A stretch of DNA of 64,000 nucleotides, taken from NCBI GenBank assembly GCA_016716005.1, contig JADJXE010000001.1, forward strand, positions 1,129,001-1,193,000, given 5' to 3'. Positions 1 through 8,568 of the stretch are shown in pieces. Every line of letters starts with the position of its first letter. Positions within the stretch are counted from its first letter, which is position 1. A program made the translations under genes and the position numbers. The notes beneath the pieces are model-generated. The model did no database searches. It had not been told where the DNA came from and saw only the letters and a list, made by a program, of their open reading frames with translations. The stretch comes from Acidimicrobiales bacterium. GTDB taxonomy: Bacteria > Actinomycetota > Acidimicrobiia > Acidimicrobiales > JADJXE01.

Positions 1-2
1 CC

Positions 3-1607
3 GCCCCGACCGACGTCACCTGGGGAGCCTTCTCCGACGAGCCGCCCTGGGTCCTCGACCGCGACGGCCTCACCTGGCGGCGCGGTCTCGATCAGGTGCG
101 CGCCGCCACCCGGGGCGAGGTCCCCGAGCTGACGCGACCCCGCCGCCTGCCACCGGGCCTGCGGGTCGTGCGGGTTGCCGCCGACCTGGGCGGTGCCGTC
201 GCGGCATGGTGGGCCATCGACCGCCGCCACGGGCGCGACGCCTCGCGAGCCGGGGTGTCGCGGCGCCTCCGCCGGGCGGCCGAGCGCCTCGGCCCCACCT
301 ACATCAAGCTGGGGCAGATCATCTCGTCCGGCGAGGGGCTCTTCCCGGAGGAGCTGGTCGCCGAGTTCCGGCTGTGCCGCGACCAGGTTCCGGCCGAGCC
401 CTTCTCCGTCGTCCGGTCGCTGGTCGAGGCCGACCTGGCCCGGCCGCTCGAGGCGGTGTTCTCGAGCTTCAACCCCACCCCGCTGGCCGCGGCCTCGATC
501 GCCCAGGTGCACGAGGCCGTCCTCCGCACCGACATCGCCGACGGCGCCGGCCGCGACGTGGTCGTGAAGGTGCAGCGCCCCGACATCGGCCGCACCGTGC
601 GCGCCGACCTGCGGGCCATGTCGTGGGTGGCCCCGTTCCTCGTCGGCCGCATCCCGATCGCCGCCCTGGCGAACCCGCCGGCGCTGGTCGAGGTGTTCGC
701 GGAGACCATCGTCGAGGAGCTCGACTTCCGACTCGAGGCCGAGAACATGCTCGACCTGGCCGCGGTGCTCGCCGAGCTGGGCCAGCGGGGGTACGTGATC
801 CCCCGGCCCCACCCGCAGCTGGTCACGCGGCGGGTGCTGGTGATGGAGCGCCTCGACGGCTTCGCCTTCGACGACGTGGCCGGCATGCGAGAGGCCGGCG
901 TCGACACCGCTGCCGTGGTCCGCACCGGGATGGTCGCCTTCCTGGAGGGCGCCCTGCTCTACGGGGTCTTCCACGGTGACCTCCACGGCGGGAACCTGTT
1001 CGTGCGGCCGGACGGACGCACCGCGCTGCTCGACTTCGGGATCACCGGTCGGCTGGACGAGCCCCGCCGGCTCGCCTTCCTGCGCCTGCTGGTGGGCGGC
1101 ACGGTGAACGACGTCTCGGGCCAGCTCGCGGCGCTCCGCGACCTGGGGGCGCTGCCGGCCGACACCGACCTCGACGCGGTCATCCGCGACCTGCGCCTCG
1201 ACCAGGCCTCGGTCGACCCCACCACCCTCACCCCCGAGGAGCTGGTCTCCGAGATCCAGCGCACCGTGAAGGCCCTGCTCGGCTACGGCGCCCGGATGCC
1301 CAAGGAGCTCATGCTCTTCGTCAAGAACATGGTCTTCCTCGACGGTGCCATCGCCACCCTCGCCCCCGAGATCGACCTGTTCGCCGAGATCGCCGAGATC
1401 TCGACGCACTTCGCCACGACCCACGCCGACCGGCTGGCGCGCGACATCGGGGTGGAGGTCGACGCCACCGCCATCGACCTGTCGGGCATGAAGGCCAGCT
1501 TCGGCGTCGACCCGTCGACCGAGCGGCTCACGTACCGGGAGCTGCAGGCTCGCCGGGACCTCATCAACAGGCGCCTGCGCGAGCACGGCCGCACCCTCAG
1601 GACCTGA
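3..1607 (+). CDS. ABC1/UbiB-family atypical protein kinase (5' partial)
   Basis: Atypical kinase-like ATPase of the ABC1/ADCK/UbiB family, linked in other organisms to quinone and lipid homeostasis at membranes. Visible motifs are the Ala-rich nucleotide loop AAASIAQVHEA, a lysine in VVVKVQRP, a glutamate in IVEELDFRLEAEN, HGDLHGGN and LLDFG. The frame is open back to base 3 and reads sensibly (DEPPWVLDRDGLTWRRG), so the true start probably lies upstream of the window. The internal GTG at 96 is the first start codon visible. The gene ends 8 bases before nucS, so the two may be co-transcribed. The C-terminal part has no clear membrane anchor. The substrate is unknown. Confidence 0.9.
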   Translation, partial: APTDVTWGAFSDEPPWVLDRDGLTWRRGLDQVRAATRGEVPELTRPRRLPPGLRVVRVAADLGGAVAAWWAIDRRHGRDASRAGVSRRLRRAAERLGPTYIKLGQIISSGEGLFPEELVAEFRLCRDQVPAEPFSVVRSLVEADLARPLEAVFSSFNPTPLAAASIAQVHEAVLRTDIADGAGRDVVVKVQRPDIGRTVRADLRAMSWVAPFLVGRIPIAALANPPALVEVFAETIVEELDFRLEAENMLDLAAVLAELGQRGYVIPRPHPQLVTRRVLVMERLDGFAFDDVAGMREAGVDTAAVVRTGMVAFLEGALLYGVFHGDLHGGNLFVRPDGRTALLDFGITGRLDEPRRLAFLRLLVGGTVNDVSGQLAALRDLGALPADTDLDAVIRDLRLDQASVDPTTLTPEELVSEIQRTVKALLGYGARMPKELMLFVKNMVFLDGAIATLAPEIDLFAEIAEISTHFATTHADRLARDIGVEVDATAIDLSGMKASFGVDPSTERLTYRELQARRDLINRRLREHGRTLRT

Positions 1608-1615
1608 GGGCCCGG

Positions 1616-2275
1616 GTGCGCCTGCTGATCGCCGACTGCTCGGTCGACTACGAGGGTCGCCTCACCGCCCACCTGCCGCGGGCCGTCCGGCTCATCATGG
1701 TGAAGGCCGACGGATGCGTCGCCGTGCACGCCGACGGCGGCGCCTACAAGCCGCTGAACTGGATGAACGCACCCAACCACCTCGAGCAGGACGACGGGCG
1801 GTGGACCGTCACCAACCCGAGGGGCGAGCGCCTCGTCATCACCCTCCACGAGGTCCTGACCGACTCGAGCCACCACCTGGGCGCCGACCCCGGCCTCCGC
1901 AAGGACGGCGTTGAGGCGCACCTGCAGGAGCTGCTCGCCGAGCGGCCCGAGGTGATGGGTCCGGGCGTCACCCTGGTGCGCCGCGAGTACCCCACCGACA
2001 TCGGCCCGGTCGACCTGCTGTGCGTCGACGCCGACGGCACGACCGTCGCCGTCGAGGTGAAGCGGCGGGGGGAGATCGACGGCGTCGAGCAGCTCACCCG
2101 CTACGTGGAGCGGCTCCGCCTCGATCCCCGCCTGGAACCGGTGCGGGGTGTGTTCGTGGCCCAGGTCATCACGCCCCAGGCGCGGGTGCTGGCCGGCGAG
2201 CGGGGCCTCCGCTGCGTGCAGGTCGACTACGACGAGCTGCGGGGGGTCGACCGGGGCGACCTGCGCCTCTTCTAG
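1616..2275 (+). CDS. nucS: Mismatch-specific endonuclease NucS (EndoMS)
   Basis: Endonuclease that cuts both strands at mismatches and replaces MutS/MutL in many actinobacteria and archaea. The 219-residue length is normal. The N-terminal half is the NucS DNA-binding domain. The C-terminal nuclease carries the restriction-like triad: Asp in GPVDLLC, then Glu and Lys in VAVEVKRRG. The protein ends in DLRLF, resembling the C-terminal sliding-clamp-binding motif of bacterial NucS. The start is GTG at 1616, eight bases after the kinase gene stops. It faces the MaoC/SDR pair with only about 33 bases between stops. Identification is firm from length, motifs and C-terminus. Confidence 0.95.
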   Translation: MRLLIADCSVDYEGRLTAHLPRAVRLIMVKADGCVAVHADGGAYKPLNWMNAPNHLEQDDGRWTVTNPRGERLVITLHEVLTDSSHHLGADPGLRKDGVEAHLQELLAERPEVMGPGVTLVRREYPTDIGPVDLLCVDADGTTVAVEVKRRGEIDGVEQLTRYVERLRLDPRLEPVRGVFVAQVITPQARVLAGERGLRCVQVDYDELRGVDRGDLRLF

Positions 2276-2308
2276 CGGCACCGGCCGCCCCGGCCCGGCC
2301 CGGCCGGA

Positions 2309-3169
2309 TCAGGCGAAGGTGCAGCGGCCCTGGTCGATCACCGTGAGGTCGACGGCACCCAGGTGCCCGGTGCGCGACGTGGTGAACACGGCCTCGCCGT
2401 CGCCGGTGCGCCAGATGCGGACGGTGAGGCTGTCGCCGGGGAACACCGGCGACGAGAAGCGCCCCTCCATGCTGCGGAACCGCGCCGGGTCGCTGTCACA
2501 CAGCGTGTGCAGCAGCGCCCGGCCCGTGAACCCGTACGAGCACAGCCCGTGGAGGATCGGGCGGTCGAAGCCGCCCAGGGCGGAGAAGGCCGGGTCGGAG
2601 TGCAGCGGGTTGCGATCGCCGGACAGCCGGTAGATGAGGGCCTGATCGGGGCTGGTCTGGTAGCCGACGACGTCGTCGGGCTCCCGGTCGGGGGGCTCGT
2701 TGACCGGGCCGGACGGGCCACGGTCGCCGCCCCAGCCGCCCTCGCCGCGGATGAAGGCCGACGACCGGCTGGTGAACAGCGGCTCGCCGGTGGACACGAG
2801 CGTCGACGTCGTCTCCGACACGACGAGGGCCCCCTTGCCCTTGTCGTGGACCCCGACGATCTCGGCCACGTTGCGCACCGTGCCGTCGACCGGGATCTCC
2901 CGGTGCAGGGTGATGGCCTGCTGCCCGTGGACCAGCATGGCCGGGTTGAACGAGCCGACCTTGGCGAACACGCCGCCGGTGCCGAAGCCGAGCACCACGG
3001 CCATGGTGGGCAGCACCCGCTGCGGCGTGTCGGTGGTGTTCTCGGTGGTGAAGGCCAGCTCCCCGGTGCCGGCACCGACGCCGACGGCGTAGAGGAGGGC
3101 GTCCTTCGAGGTCCAGGTGTACTCGACGGGGTCGGACCGGGCGCCGACCGCTTCAGGGTTGATGGGCAA
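2309..3169 (-). CDS. MaoC-family 2-enoyl-CoA hydratase (hydratase 2 type)
   Basis: Two-hotdog hydratase of the peroxisomal enoyl-CoA hydratase 2 / MaoC family, which adds water to trans-2-enoyl-CoA to give the (R)-3-hydroxyacyl-CoA. The hydratase-2 signature is clear at about residues 190-215: SGDRNPLHSDP then RPILHG. TTG at 3169 is chosen as start because AGGAG lies about six bases upstream and the protein then begins LPINPEAVG, as family members do; 286 residues is the usual length. A longer frame upstream only reads the SDR gene out of phase. It follows the SDR gene by 14 bases, so the pair matches the hydratase and dehydrogenase halves of the eukaryotic multifunctional enzyme MFE-2. Confidence 0.88.
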   Translation of the reverse strand: MPINPEAVGARSDPVEYTWTSKDALLYAVGVGAGTGELAFTTENTTDTPQRVLPTMAVVLGFGTGGVFAKVGSFNPAMLVHGQQAITLHREIPVDGTVRNVAEIVGVHDKGKGALVVSETTSTLVSTGEPLFTSRSSAFIRGEGGWGGDRGPSGPVNEPPDREPDDVVGYQTSPDQALIYRLSGDRNPLHSDPAFSALGGFDRPILHGLCSYGFTGRALLHTLCDSDPARFRSMEGRFSSPVFPGDSLTVRIWRTGDGEAVFTTSRTGHLGAVDLTVIDQGRCTFA

Positions 3170-3183
3170 GGGGAGCTCCTCCT

Positions 3184-4086
3184 TCAGTCGAGGTCGTTGC
3201 CGTCCATGCCGGCGTTCTTGCGGGCGGACGCCAGCAGCCGCTCGACGATGGGCCCAAGCACGGTGGGGTCGTCGACGGGCTCGGTGGTGGGGCCGCGGTG
3301 CCAGCCCTCGGCGACCGCGAGCACCACGCCGGACGCCTCGAACACCCGGCCGGTGACCGAGGCCGACTCGGAGCTGGCCAGCCAGGTCACGATGGGGGCG
3401 ATCCAACGGGGCGACATCTGCTCGCGCTGTTCGTCGCCGCCCTGGCCCATCCCGAGCCCCTCGGTCATGCGGGTGAGGGCGGCGGGGGCGACCGCGTTCA
3501 CCGTGACGCCGTAGCGCTTCAGCTCGCGGGCGGCGATGACCGTGAAGGCCGCGATGCCGGCCTTGGCCGCCCCGTAGTTGGTCTGGCCGGGGTTGCCGTA
3601 GATGCCCGAGACCGACGTGGTGTTGATGATGCGGCCGTCGTTGGCCTCGCCGGCCTTGGCCCGCTCACGCCAGTACGCGGCGGCCCAGCGCGAGGGGCCG
3701 AAGGTGCCCTTGAGGTGCACCTTCATCACCGCGTCCCACTCGTCCTCGGTCATGTTGGTCAGCATCCGGTCGCGGAGGATGCCGGCGTTGTTCACCACCA
3801 CGTCGAGGCCCCCGAAGGTCTCGACGGCCTGGTTGATCAGCCGCTGGGCGCCCTCCCAGTCGGAGACGTCGTCGCCGTTCACCACCGCCGCGCCGCCCAT
3901 GGCGACGATCTCGTCGACGACGTCCTGGGCGGGCCCGCTCGACCGGCCGGACCCGTCCATCTCGCCGCCGAGGTCGTTCACCACGACCTTGGCGCCCTGC
4001 CGGGCCAGGGAGAGGGCGTGCTCCCGCCCGATCCCCCGACCGGCCCCGGTGACGATCGCGACCCGGCCCTCGCAGATGCCGTTCAT
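3184..4086 (-). CDS. SDR-family (R)-3-hydroxyacyl-CoA dehydrogenase-like (HSD17B4 type)
   Basis: Short-chain dehydrogenase most like the dehydrogenase part of human HSD17B4/MFE-2. The NAD(P) motif is TGAGRGIG near residue 12. VVVNDLGGEMDGSG and NNAGILRDRM are typical of this subgroup. The catalytic Ser-Tyr-Lys set is in NTTSVSG and NYGAAKAG. ATG at 4086 is preferred because a G-rich ribosome site precedes it and the homologous N-terminus starts there; an extension to 4191 is low-complexity. It lies directly upstream of the MaoC hydratase, so the two probably catalyse successive beta-oxidation steps on a branched or steroid side-chain CoA ester (inference). Confidence 0.88.
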   Translation of the reverse strand: MNGICEGRVAIVTGAGRGIGREHALSLARQGAKVVVNDLGGEMDGSGRSSGPAQDVVDEIVAMGGAAVVNGDDVSDWEGAQRLINQAVETFGGLDVVVNNAGILRDRMLTNMTEDEWDAVMKVHLKGTFGPSRWAAAYWRERAKAGEANDGRIINTTSVSGIYGNPGQTNYGAAKAGIAAFTVIAARELKRYGVTVNAVAPAALTRMTEGLGMGQGGDEQREQMSPRWIAPIVTWLASSESASVTGRVFEASGVVLAVAEGWHRGPTTEPVDDPTVLGPIVERLLASARKNAGMDGNDLD

Positions 4087-4185
4087 CGGCTGCTCCCCCC
4101 CGCCGGCCCCCCGTGGGCCGGAACCGCCGCTCATCATGGCACCGGACCGCGGCCCCGGCCGGCGCCCGCTCCCGGCCCGGGAAGG

Positions 4186-4207
4186 TGACACACCCCCTCG
4201 TCAGAGT
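4186..4207 (+). promoter_or_regulatory. TGACACAC-N8-CAGAGT promoter-like site
   Basis: TGACACAC (4186-4193), eight bases, then CAGAGT (4202-4207) as a -10-like hexamer. It lies in the divergent gap between the SDR and the sigma-like gene, about 70 bases before the GTG at 4281, so that mRNA would have a leader. The same arrangement occurs at 35236, 58540 and, on the minus strand, 39053. Confidence 0.55.
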
Positions 4208-4280
4208 GACGGTCGGAGGTCGGCGGCAGACCCCGGGCAGGCCCCGGGGATGCCGACGGGCCGTGAGAGAGGAGGGGCCC

Positions 4281-4961
4281 GTGGACGACGAGACCCGCAC
4301 CACGCTGGCGGGCATCATGGCGTGGATGGCGACGGGCGACCAGGCCGCGGCCGTGGCCCTGCACGAGCAGTTCGGCACCGCCATCCGGGCCGCGGTGCGG
4401 CGGGCCGCCACCCGCCAGGGGGCCCGCCTGGCCGCCGACGAGGTCGACGCCCTGGCCCTCGAGCTCTGCCTCGACCTGGTCCCCCGGGCCCCGTCGTGGG
4501 ATCCGGGCGGTGCGCTCCCCTGGGTCTGGGCCGGCCGGCTGGTCGGGGCGCTCGTCGCCCGCGAGGTGGGCACCTACGGCGTCGAGCTCGACGTCGATCG
4601 GCTCCCCGACGCAGCCGAGCCCGCGGCCTGGCGCGACCGCGACGGCGACGCCCTCGAGCAGCTCCAGCGCCTGGCCGCCGGCGGTGGCCGGGCGGTGGGG
4701 CTCCTCGCCGAGGCCCTGCGCCTGGTGGCCAGCCGGCGCGACGCCGAGCTGGTGCTCCGCTACCGCATGCAGGAGCGCCAGGGCGATCCGTCGCCCTCGC
4801 ACACCGTGGCTCGCGAGCTCGGCATGCGGCCCCCGGCCGTGCGCAAGGCGGTGTCCCGGGTGCGGGCCCGCCTCGTCGCGCTCAGCCGCTCCGACCACCG
4901 GTTCGCCGATCTGGCCGACCTCCCGCTGCTCGGCCCGGCCGCCGGGGTGCGGGCGGCATGA
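4281..4961 (+). CDS. Sigma-70-like (ECF-like) regulatory protein
   Basis: Probably a divergent RNA polymerase sigma factor. Residues about 15-100 resemble sigma region 2 (ADEVDALALELCLDLVPR followed by a WVWAGRLVGALVAR segment). The C-terminal quarter has a region-4-like helix-turn-helix, SHTVARELGMRPPAVRKAVS. The start is GTG at 4281 with GGAGGGG just upstream; the frame extends further but reads as non-coding sequence. Its stop overlaps the ATG of the next gene (ATGA), so the two are probably translated together. A TGACACAC-type site lies upstream. No anti-sigma factor is recognisable unless the next gene plays that part. It could instead be an HTH regulator that lost sigma activity. Confidence 0.65.
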   Translation: MDDETRTTLAGIMAWMATGDQAAAVALHEQFGTAIRAAVRRAATRQGARLAADEVDALALELCLDLVPRAPSWDPGGALPWVWAGRLVGALVAREVGTYGVELDVDRLPDAAEPAAWRDRDGDALEQLQRLAAGGGRAVGLLAEALRLVASRRDAELVLRYRMQERQGDPSPSHTVARELGMRPPAVRKAVSRVRARLVALSRSDHRFADLADLPLLGPAAGVRAA

Positions 4962-5509
4962 GCGCCCTGAGGGCGGTGGCGCCGGCCCAGGCGGCTCGGG
5001 CGGCGAGCGGGGGCGACACCGCGGTGCGCGTCCTCACCGCACGCCTGTCCGCCTCCGGGCACGACTGGCCGGCCTTCGCCGCCACCCTGGTCGCGAGCAG
5101 GGGGCGGCTCCGGGTGGATCGCGCCGGGCTGGCTGCCCTCCTCGGCTGCGGGGTCGGGCTCGTCGACGGGCTCGAGGACGGCCGGACCCACCCGGCGCTC
5201 GCGCCCAGCTCCCTGTGCAGCGTCGTCCCCGGCGCCGACTGGTTCGCACTGGCCGCGGCCGCGGCACGCGCCGCCGACCCGTGGGCCGGGCGGCGCGCCC
5301 CTCCTCCGGGCACGCTCGGAGCCGAGCTCGTCCGGCGCGGGGTCGTGGCCGGGCCCAGCGTCGGCCGCCACCCCAGCGCCGGGCGCCACCCCAGCGCGCA
5401 CCGCCCCGAGGTGCTCCGCCTCCCGGGCTCCGACGATCCGACCCCGGCCGCGTCCGGGCCCAGCGCGCGCGACCGGCGCGCCTTGGAGGACCCCTCCCCT
5501 CGCTCCTAG
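4958..5509 (+). CDS. Hypothetical protein with possible XRE-like helix-turn-helix
   Basis: 183 residues, not assigned to a family. The segment RAGLAALLGCGVGLVDGLED followed by GRTHPAL has the spacing of an XRE/HTH_3 DNA-binding helix-turn-helix (LA..LG......L..G..HP). The rest is Ala/Arg-rich, with a short repeat (GRHPSAGRHPS) near residue 130 and a Pro/Ser-rich tail, so it is probably disordered. The ATG sits inside the stop of the sigma-like gene (ATGA), implying translational coupling and a shared function, for example as a modulator. No transmembrane segment is visible. Confidence 0.55.
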   Translation: MSALRAVAPAQAARAASGGDTAVRVLTARLSASGHDWPAFAATLVASRGRLRVDRAGLAALLGCGVGLVDGLEDGRTHPALAPSSLCSVVPGADWFALAAAAARAADPWAGRRAPPPGTLGAELVRRGVVAGPSVGRHPSAGRHPSAHRPEVLRLPGSDDPTPAASGPSARDRRALEDPSPRS

Positions 5510-5519
5510 CCTCGACGGC

Positions 5520-6734
5520 GTGCTGACCGCCGACGTGGCCGTCGTCGGCGGTGGCCCCGCCGGGGCCGCCGCCGCCATCACGCTCGCCCGCGCCGGGCGC
5601 CACGTCGTGCTGGTGGACCGGGCCCGGTTCCCCCGCGACAAGTGCTGTGGCGACGGCCTCACGGTGGCCGCCCTGCGCCTGCTCGAACAGCTGGGGCTCG
5701 ACCCCGGGATGATCCCGTCGTGGACGCCGATCGCCGAGGCCTGCATCCGGGCGCCGTCCGGGCGGATCGCGGCCTTCCCGCTCCCCCGCGACCTCGGCCT
5801 GTTCGCGGCCGTGGCCCCCCGGATCGAGCTGGACGCGGCCCTGCTCGACCTGGCCCGGGGCGAGGGCGTCAAGGTCGCCGACGGCCACGCCCTCACTGCC
5901 GCCCGGGTCGAGCCCGACCGGATCGTGCTCGAGGTCGCGGGGCTCGGTGCGGTCGGGGCGCGCTACGCAGTCGGCGCCGACGGCATCTGGTCGCCGCTGC
6001 GGCGTGCGCTCGGCGCCGGCGTCGAGGGCTACCGCGGCGAGTGGCACGCCTTCCGGCAGTACGTCACGAACACCGGCCCCGAGGCTCGCCGCCTCTGGGT
6101 CTGGTACGAGCCCGACCTCCTGCCCGGCTTCGCGTGGTCGTTCCCGCTCCCCGACGGGCGGGCCAACGTGGGCTTCGGCATCCAGCGGGGCGGGCGCTGG
6201 CGCACCCGCGACATGGCCGCCCTCTGGCCCGATCTGTTGGGCCGCGCCCACGTGCGGGCGGTGCTCGGAGCCGACGCCGTCCTCGACGGCACGCACAAGG
6301 CGTGGCCCATCCCGGCCCGCGTCGAGGGCGTCCCCCTCACCGCCGCCGGGGGGAGGGCGCTGTTCGTCGGCGACGCCGCCGCCGCCACCGACCCGCTCAC
6401 CGGCGAGGGCATCGGCCAGGCTCTCCTCACCGGCGCGCTGGCCGCCCGGGCCATCGCGGAGGCCGGGGCCCTGCGCCCGGCGCGGGCGGCCGCCACCTAC
6501 GAGGGGCGAGTCCGGGGCGCGCTCGCCGCCGACCACCGCCTGTCGACCGTGGTGGTGCGCCTGCTGGCCCATCGGCGCGGAGCCGAGGGCGCGATCCGGC
6601 TCGCCGCGCTCACGCCGTGGACGCGACGCCGCTTCGCTCGCTGGCTGTTCGAAGACGAGCCGCGCGCCCTCGCGGTCACCCCGTCGCGCTGGCACCGCCA
6701 CGTTCTCCGAGGACCCGGCGCCTACCGGCGCTGA
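5520..6734 (+). CDS. Geranylgeranyl-reductase-family FAD oxidoreductase
   Basis: Flavoprotein of the geranylgeranyl reductase / halogenase-like group, which reduces or oxygenates prenyl chains (for example of menaquinone or lipids). The N-terminal FAD-binding motif is VVGGGPAGAAAA. The family signature PRDKCCGDGLT is near residue 38, and the second FAD motif GDAAAATDPLTGEGIGQAL is near residue 280. 404 residues is normal. The start is GTG at 5520. TAGCCT (5507-5512) lies seven bases before it and also contains the stop of the previous gene, so the mRNA is probably leaderless. The exact substrate cannot be read from sequence. Confidence 0.85.
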   Translation: MLTADVAVVGGGPAGAAAAITLARAGRHVVLVDRARFPRDKCCGDGLTVAALRLLEQLGLDPGMIPSWTPIAEACIRAPSGRIAAFPLPRDLGLFAAVAPRIELDAALLDLARGEGVKVADGHALTAARVEPDRIVLEVAGLGAVGARYAVGADGIWSPLRRALGAGVEGYRGEWHAFRQYVTNTGPEARRLWVWYEPDLLPGFAWSFPLPDGRANVGFGIQRGGRWRTRDMAALWPDLLGRAHVRAVLGADAVLDGTHKAWPIPARVEGVPLTAAGGRALFVGDAAAATDPLTGEGIGQALLTGALAARAIAEAGALRPARAAATYEGRVRGALAADHRLSTVVVRLLAHRRGAEGAIRLAALTPWTRRRFARWLFEDEPRALAVTPSRWHRHVLRGPGAYRR

Positions 6735-6850
6735 CCGGCTGCCCACCGGTTCTGCGACGTTCACGCCGACGACATCGACCCGAAACGTCCGGACCGTACG
6801 CTGCAGCCGTCGGTCGGCTCGACGTGTGGGACGTCCGGCCGCCGGCAGGG

Positions 6851-6900
6851 GCGCACCCCCGCCCGGTCCCTCTCCCCCCGGGAACCGGGCGGGGGTGCGC
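6851..6900. repeat. Perfect 17-bp inverted repeat (hairpin)
   Basis: The arms at 6851-6867 and 6884-6900 are exact reverse complements, 17 bases each, with a 16-base C-rich loop. It lies after the flavoprotein gene and just before a TAGCAT box (6912-6917) for the nitronate monooxygenase-like gene. No T-run follows, so it is either a rho-independent-like terminator without a U-tract or an operator/attenuator. Confidence 0.8.
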
Positions 6901-6952
6901 AGCCGCCTCGCTAGCATGCGCGCGCACCCGTCGACCGACCTGTGGGGGGACC

Positions 6953-7924
6953 ATGCGCACCCGGCTCACCGACGTGCTCGAGGTGGAGCATCCCGTGATG
7001 CTGGCGGGGATGGGGGGCGTGAGCTACCACCAGCTGGTGGCCGCGGTGTCCGAGGCGGGCGGCTTCGGCTGCCTCGGCGCCTCCACCATGGGCGGCGACC
7101 TGATGGTGACGGAGATGGCTGCCGTCCGCAGCCTCACCGACAAGCCCTTCGGGGTCGACCTGCTCACGGCCATGCCCGGCGATCTGGTGGCCCAGGTGCA
7201 GAAGGTCATCGACGGCGGGGCCAGGGTGTTCGTGGCCGGGCTCGGGGTCCCGCGCGACGTCGTCGACCTGTGCCACGGCCACAACGTGCTGGTGGCGAGC
7301 ATGTGCGGCAAGGTCCGCCACGCCGTCAACGCCGTTGCCGCCGGGTGCGACCTGGTCGTGGCCCAGGGAACCGAGGCCGGCGGCCACACCGGCCAGGTGG
7401 CGACCATGGCGCTCGTCCCCCAGGTGGTCGACGCCGTCGGCGACCGGGTCCCGGTCGTCGCCGCCGGCGGGCTGTTCGACGGGCGGGGCCTGGCGGCCGC
7501 CCTCGCCCTCGGCGCCGACGGGGTCTGGGTCGGCACCCGCTTCATCGCCACCCCCGAGGCGCGGGCCGTGCGTGGCTACAAGGAGACCCTCCTCGCCCTG
7601 GCCGAGGACGGCACCACCGTGAGCCGGGCGTACACCGGCAAGACGTGCCGGGTCGTGCGCACCAGCTACACCCAGCACTTCGACGACCACCCCGACCAGC
7701 TGCAGCCCTTCCCGCAGCAGGCCCGCAGGTCGATCGAGGACGGCGTCAACCATCTGGGCGCCGGCGACCGCGAGGCCGTCGACCCGAGCCGCGAGTTCAT
7801 GCCGTGCGGTCAGGGGGTCGGTGCGATCGAGACCCTGGTCCCGGCCGGCGAGCTGGTGCGGCGCTTCGTCGCCGAGGCCGACGCGGTCATCGACCGCATC
7901 GGCTCCCTGCGCTCGGCCCGGTAG
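6953..7924 (+). CDS. Nitronate monooxygenase-like FMN enzyme
   Basis: TIM-barrel FMN protein of the nitronate monooxygenase / 2-nitropropane dioxygenase / enoyl-ACP reductase II superfamily. It starts with TRLTDVLEVEHPVMLAGMGG, the typical N-terminus. It has the glycine-rich flavin-phosphate segments QGTEAGGHTGQ and VAAGGLFDGRGLAAAL, ending in ADGVWVGTRF. The start is ATG at 6953, with GGGGGGA seven bases upstream. Actinobacteria carry many such paralogues near lipid-catabolism genes, where the true substrate is usually unknown. It is followed 14 bases later by a small membrane protein gene. Confidence 0.85.
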   Translation: MRTRLTDVLEVEHPVMLAGMGGVSYHQLVAAVSEAGGFGCLGASTMGGDLMVTEMAAVRSLTDKPFGVDLLTAMPGDLVAQVQKVIDGGARVFVAGLGVPRDVVDLCHGHNVLVASMCGKVRHAVNAVAAGCDLVVAQGTEAGGHTGQVATMALVPQVVDAVGDRVPVVAAGGLFDGRGLAAALALGADGVWVGTRFIATPEARAVRGYKETLLALAEDGTTVSRAYTGKTCRVVRTSYTQHFDDHPDQLQPFPQQARRSIEDGVNHLGAGDREAVDPSREFMPCGQGVGAIETLVPAGELVRRFVAEADAVIDRIGSLRSAR

Positions 7925-7938
7925 GGGGCGCCCCCGCC

Positions 7939-8547
7939 GTGGCCGAGCAAGGGCCCGCGACCCAGCCGACGCCGGCCGGCGCACCCGACCCTGCCTCCCC
8001 GTCCGGCACCGCGGCCGGGAGCTGGGGCCTGCGTGCGGTGTGGGCCGTGCTCGCCGGGGCGATCGGGTTCGCCCTCTGGTACCTGTTCATCCACGACCAC
8101 AGCTCCAAGGCGCTCGACCCGGCCGCGTACGCCGAACGGGTGTGCACCTCGTGGGACACCGCCGGGTCGGCCATGGCAGCGGCGTGGGAGGCGCCCGGCG
8201 CCGGGTCCGAGCCGGCGCCGACGGCCACGGCCCTGCGCCGGTCGGCCGAGTCCGCCGAACGGTTGGCCGACGACCTGGCCCGGGCCGGCGTCCCGGCGGA
8301 CACCGACGGCGACGCCGTGCTCGGCGTGCGGGACCAGCTCACCGAGCGCGCCGCGTCGCTCCGGGCGGCCGCCACCGAGGTCGAGGCGGCCGTCGGCGCC
8401 GCCGTGCCGGGCACGGTCGCGGACGTGCGCGCCCAACTGACGCTCCCCTTGGTGGGCGGCGACGGCCCCGACCCGCTGGGCCCGGCCTTCGCCGCCGACC
8501 CGGTGTGCCGCCGGATCAGCGAGCGGCTGGCAGCGGCCCTCCCCTGA
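7939..8547 (+). CDS. Single-pass membrane protein, function unknown
   Basis: 202 residues, unrecognised. A Pro/Ala-rich N-terminal tail is followed by one hydrophobic segment at about residues 33-52 (LRAVWAVLAGAIGFALWYLF). The C-terminal domain is extracellular-looking and helix-rich, with two cysteines (RVCTSW and DPVCRR) that might form a disulfide. GTG at 7939 is the likely start, 14 bases after the flavin enzyme. The helix-rich region (ALRRSAESAERLADDLARAG) suggests a coiled or helical bundle. Neighbours give no clear role. Confidence 0.7.
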   Translation: MAEQGPATQPTPAGAPDPASPSGTAAGSWGLRAVWAVLAGAIGFALWYLFIHDHSSKALDPAAYAERVCTSWDTAGSAMAAAWEAPGAGSEPAPTATALRRSAESAERLADDLARAGVPADTDGDAVLGVRDQLTERAASLRAAATEVEAAVGAAVPGTVADVRAQLTLPLVGGDGPDPLGPAFAADPVCRRISERLAAALP

Positions 8548-8568
8548 GCGGCCGCCTCCACGTGCGGC

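Noticed and set aside
3089..3406. An upstream extension of the MaoC gene to 3406
   Set aside because: The added residues are Arg/Gly/Ala-rich and come from the SDR gene out of frame; TTG at 3169 has a ribosome site and the family's N-terminus.
5034..6917. Long minus-strand frame opposite the flavoprotein gene
   Set aside because: Amino-acid composition is Gly/Arg/Pro-rich noise, and the FAD motifs are on the plus strand.
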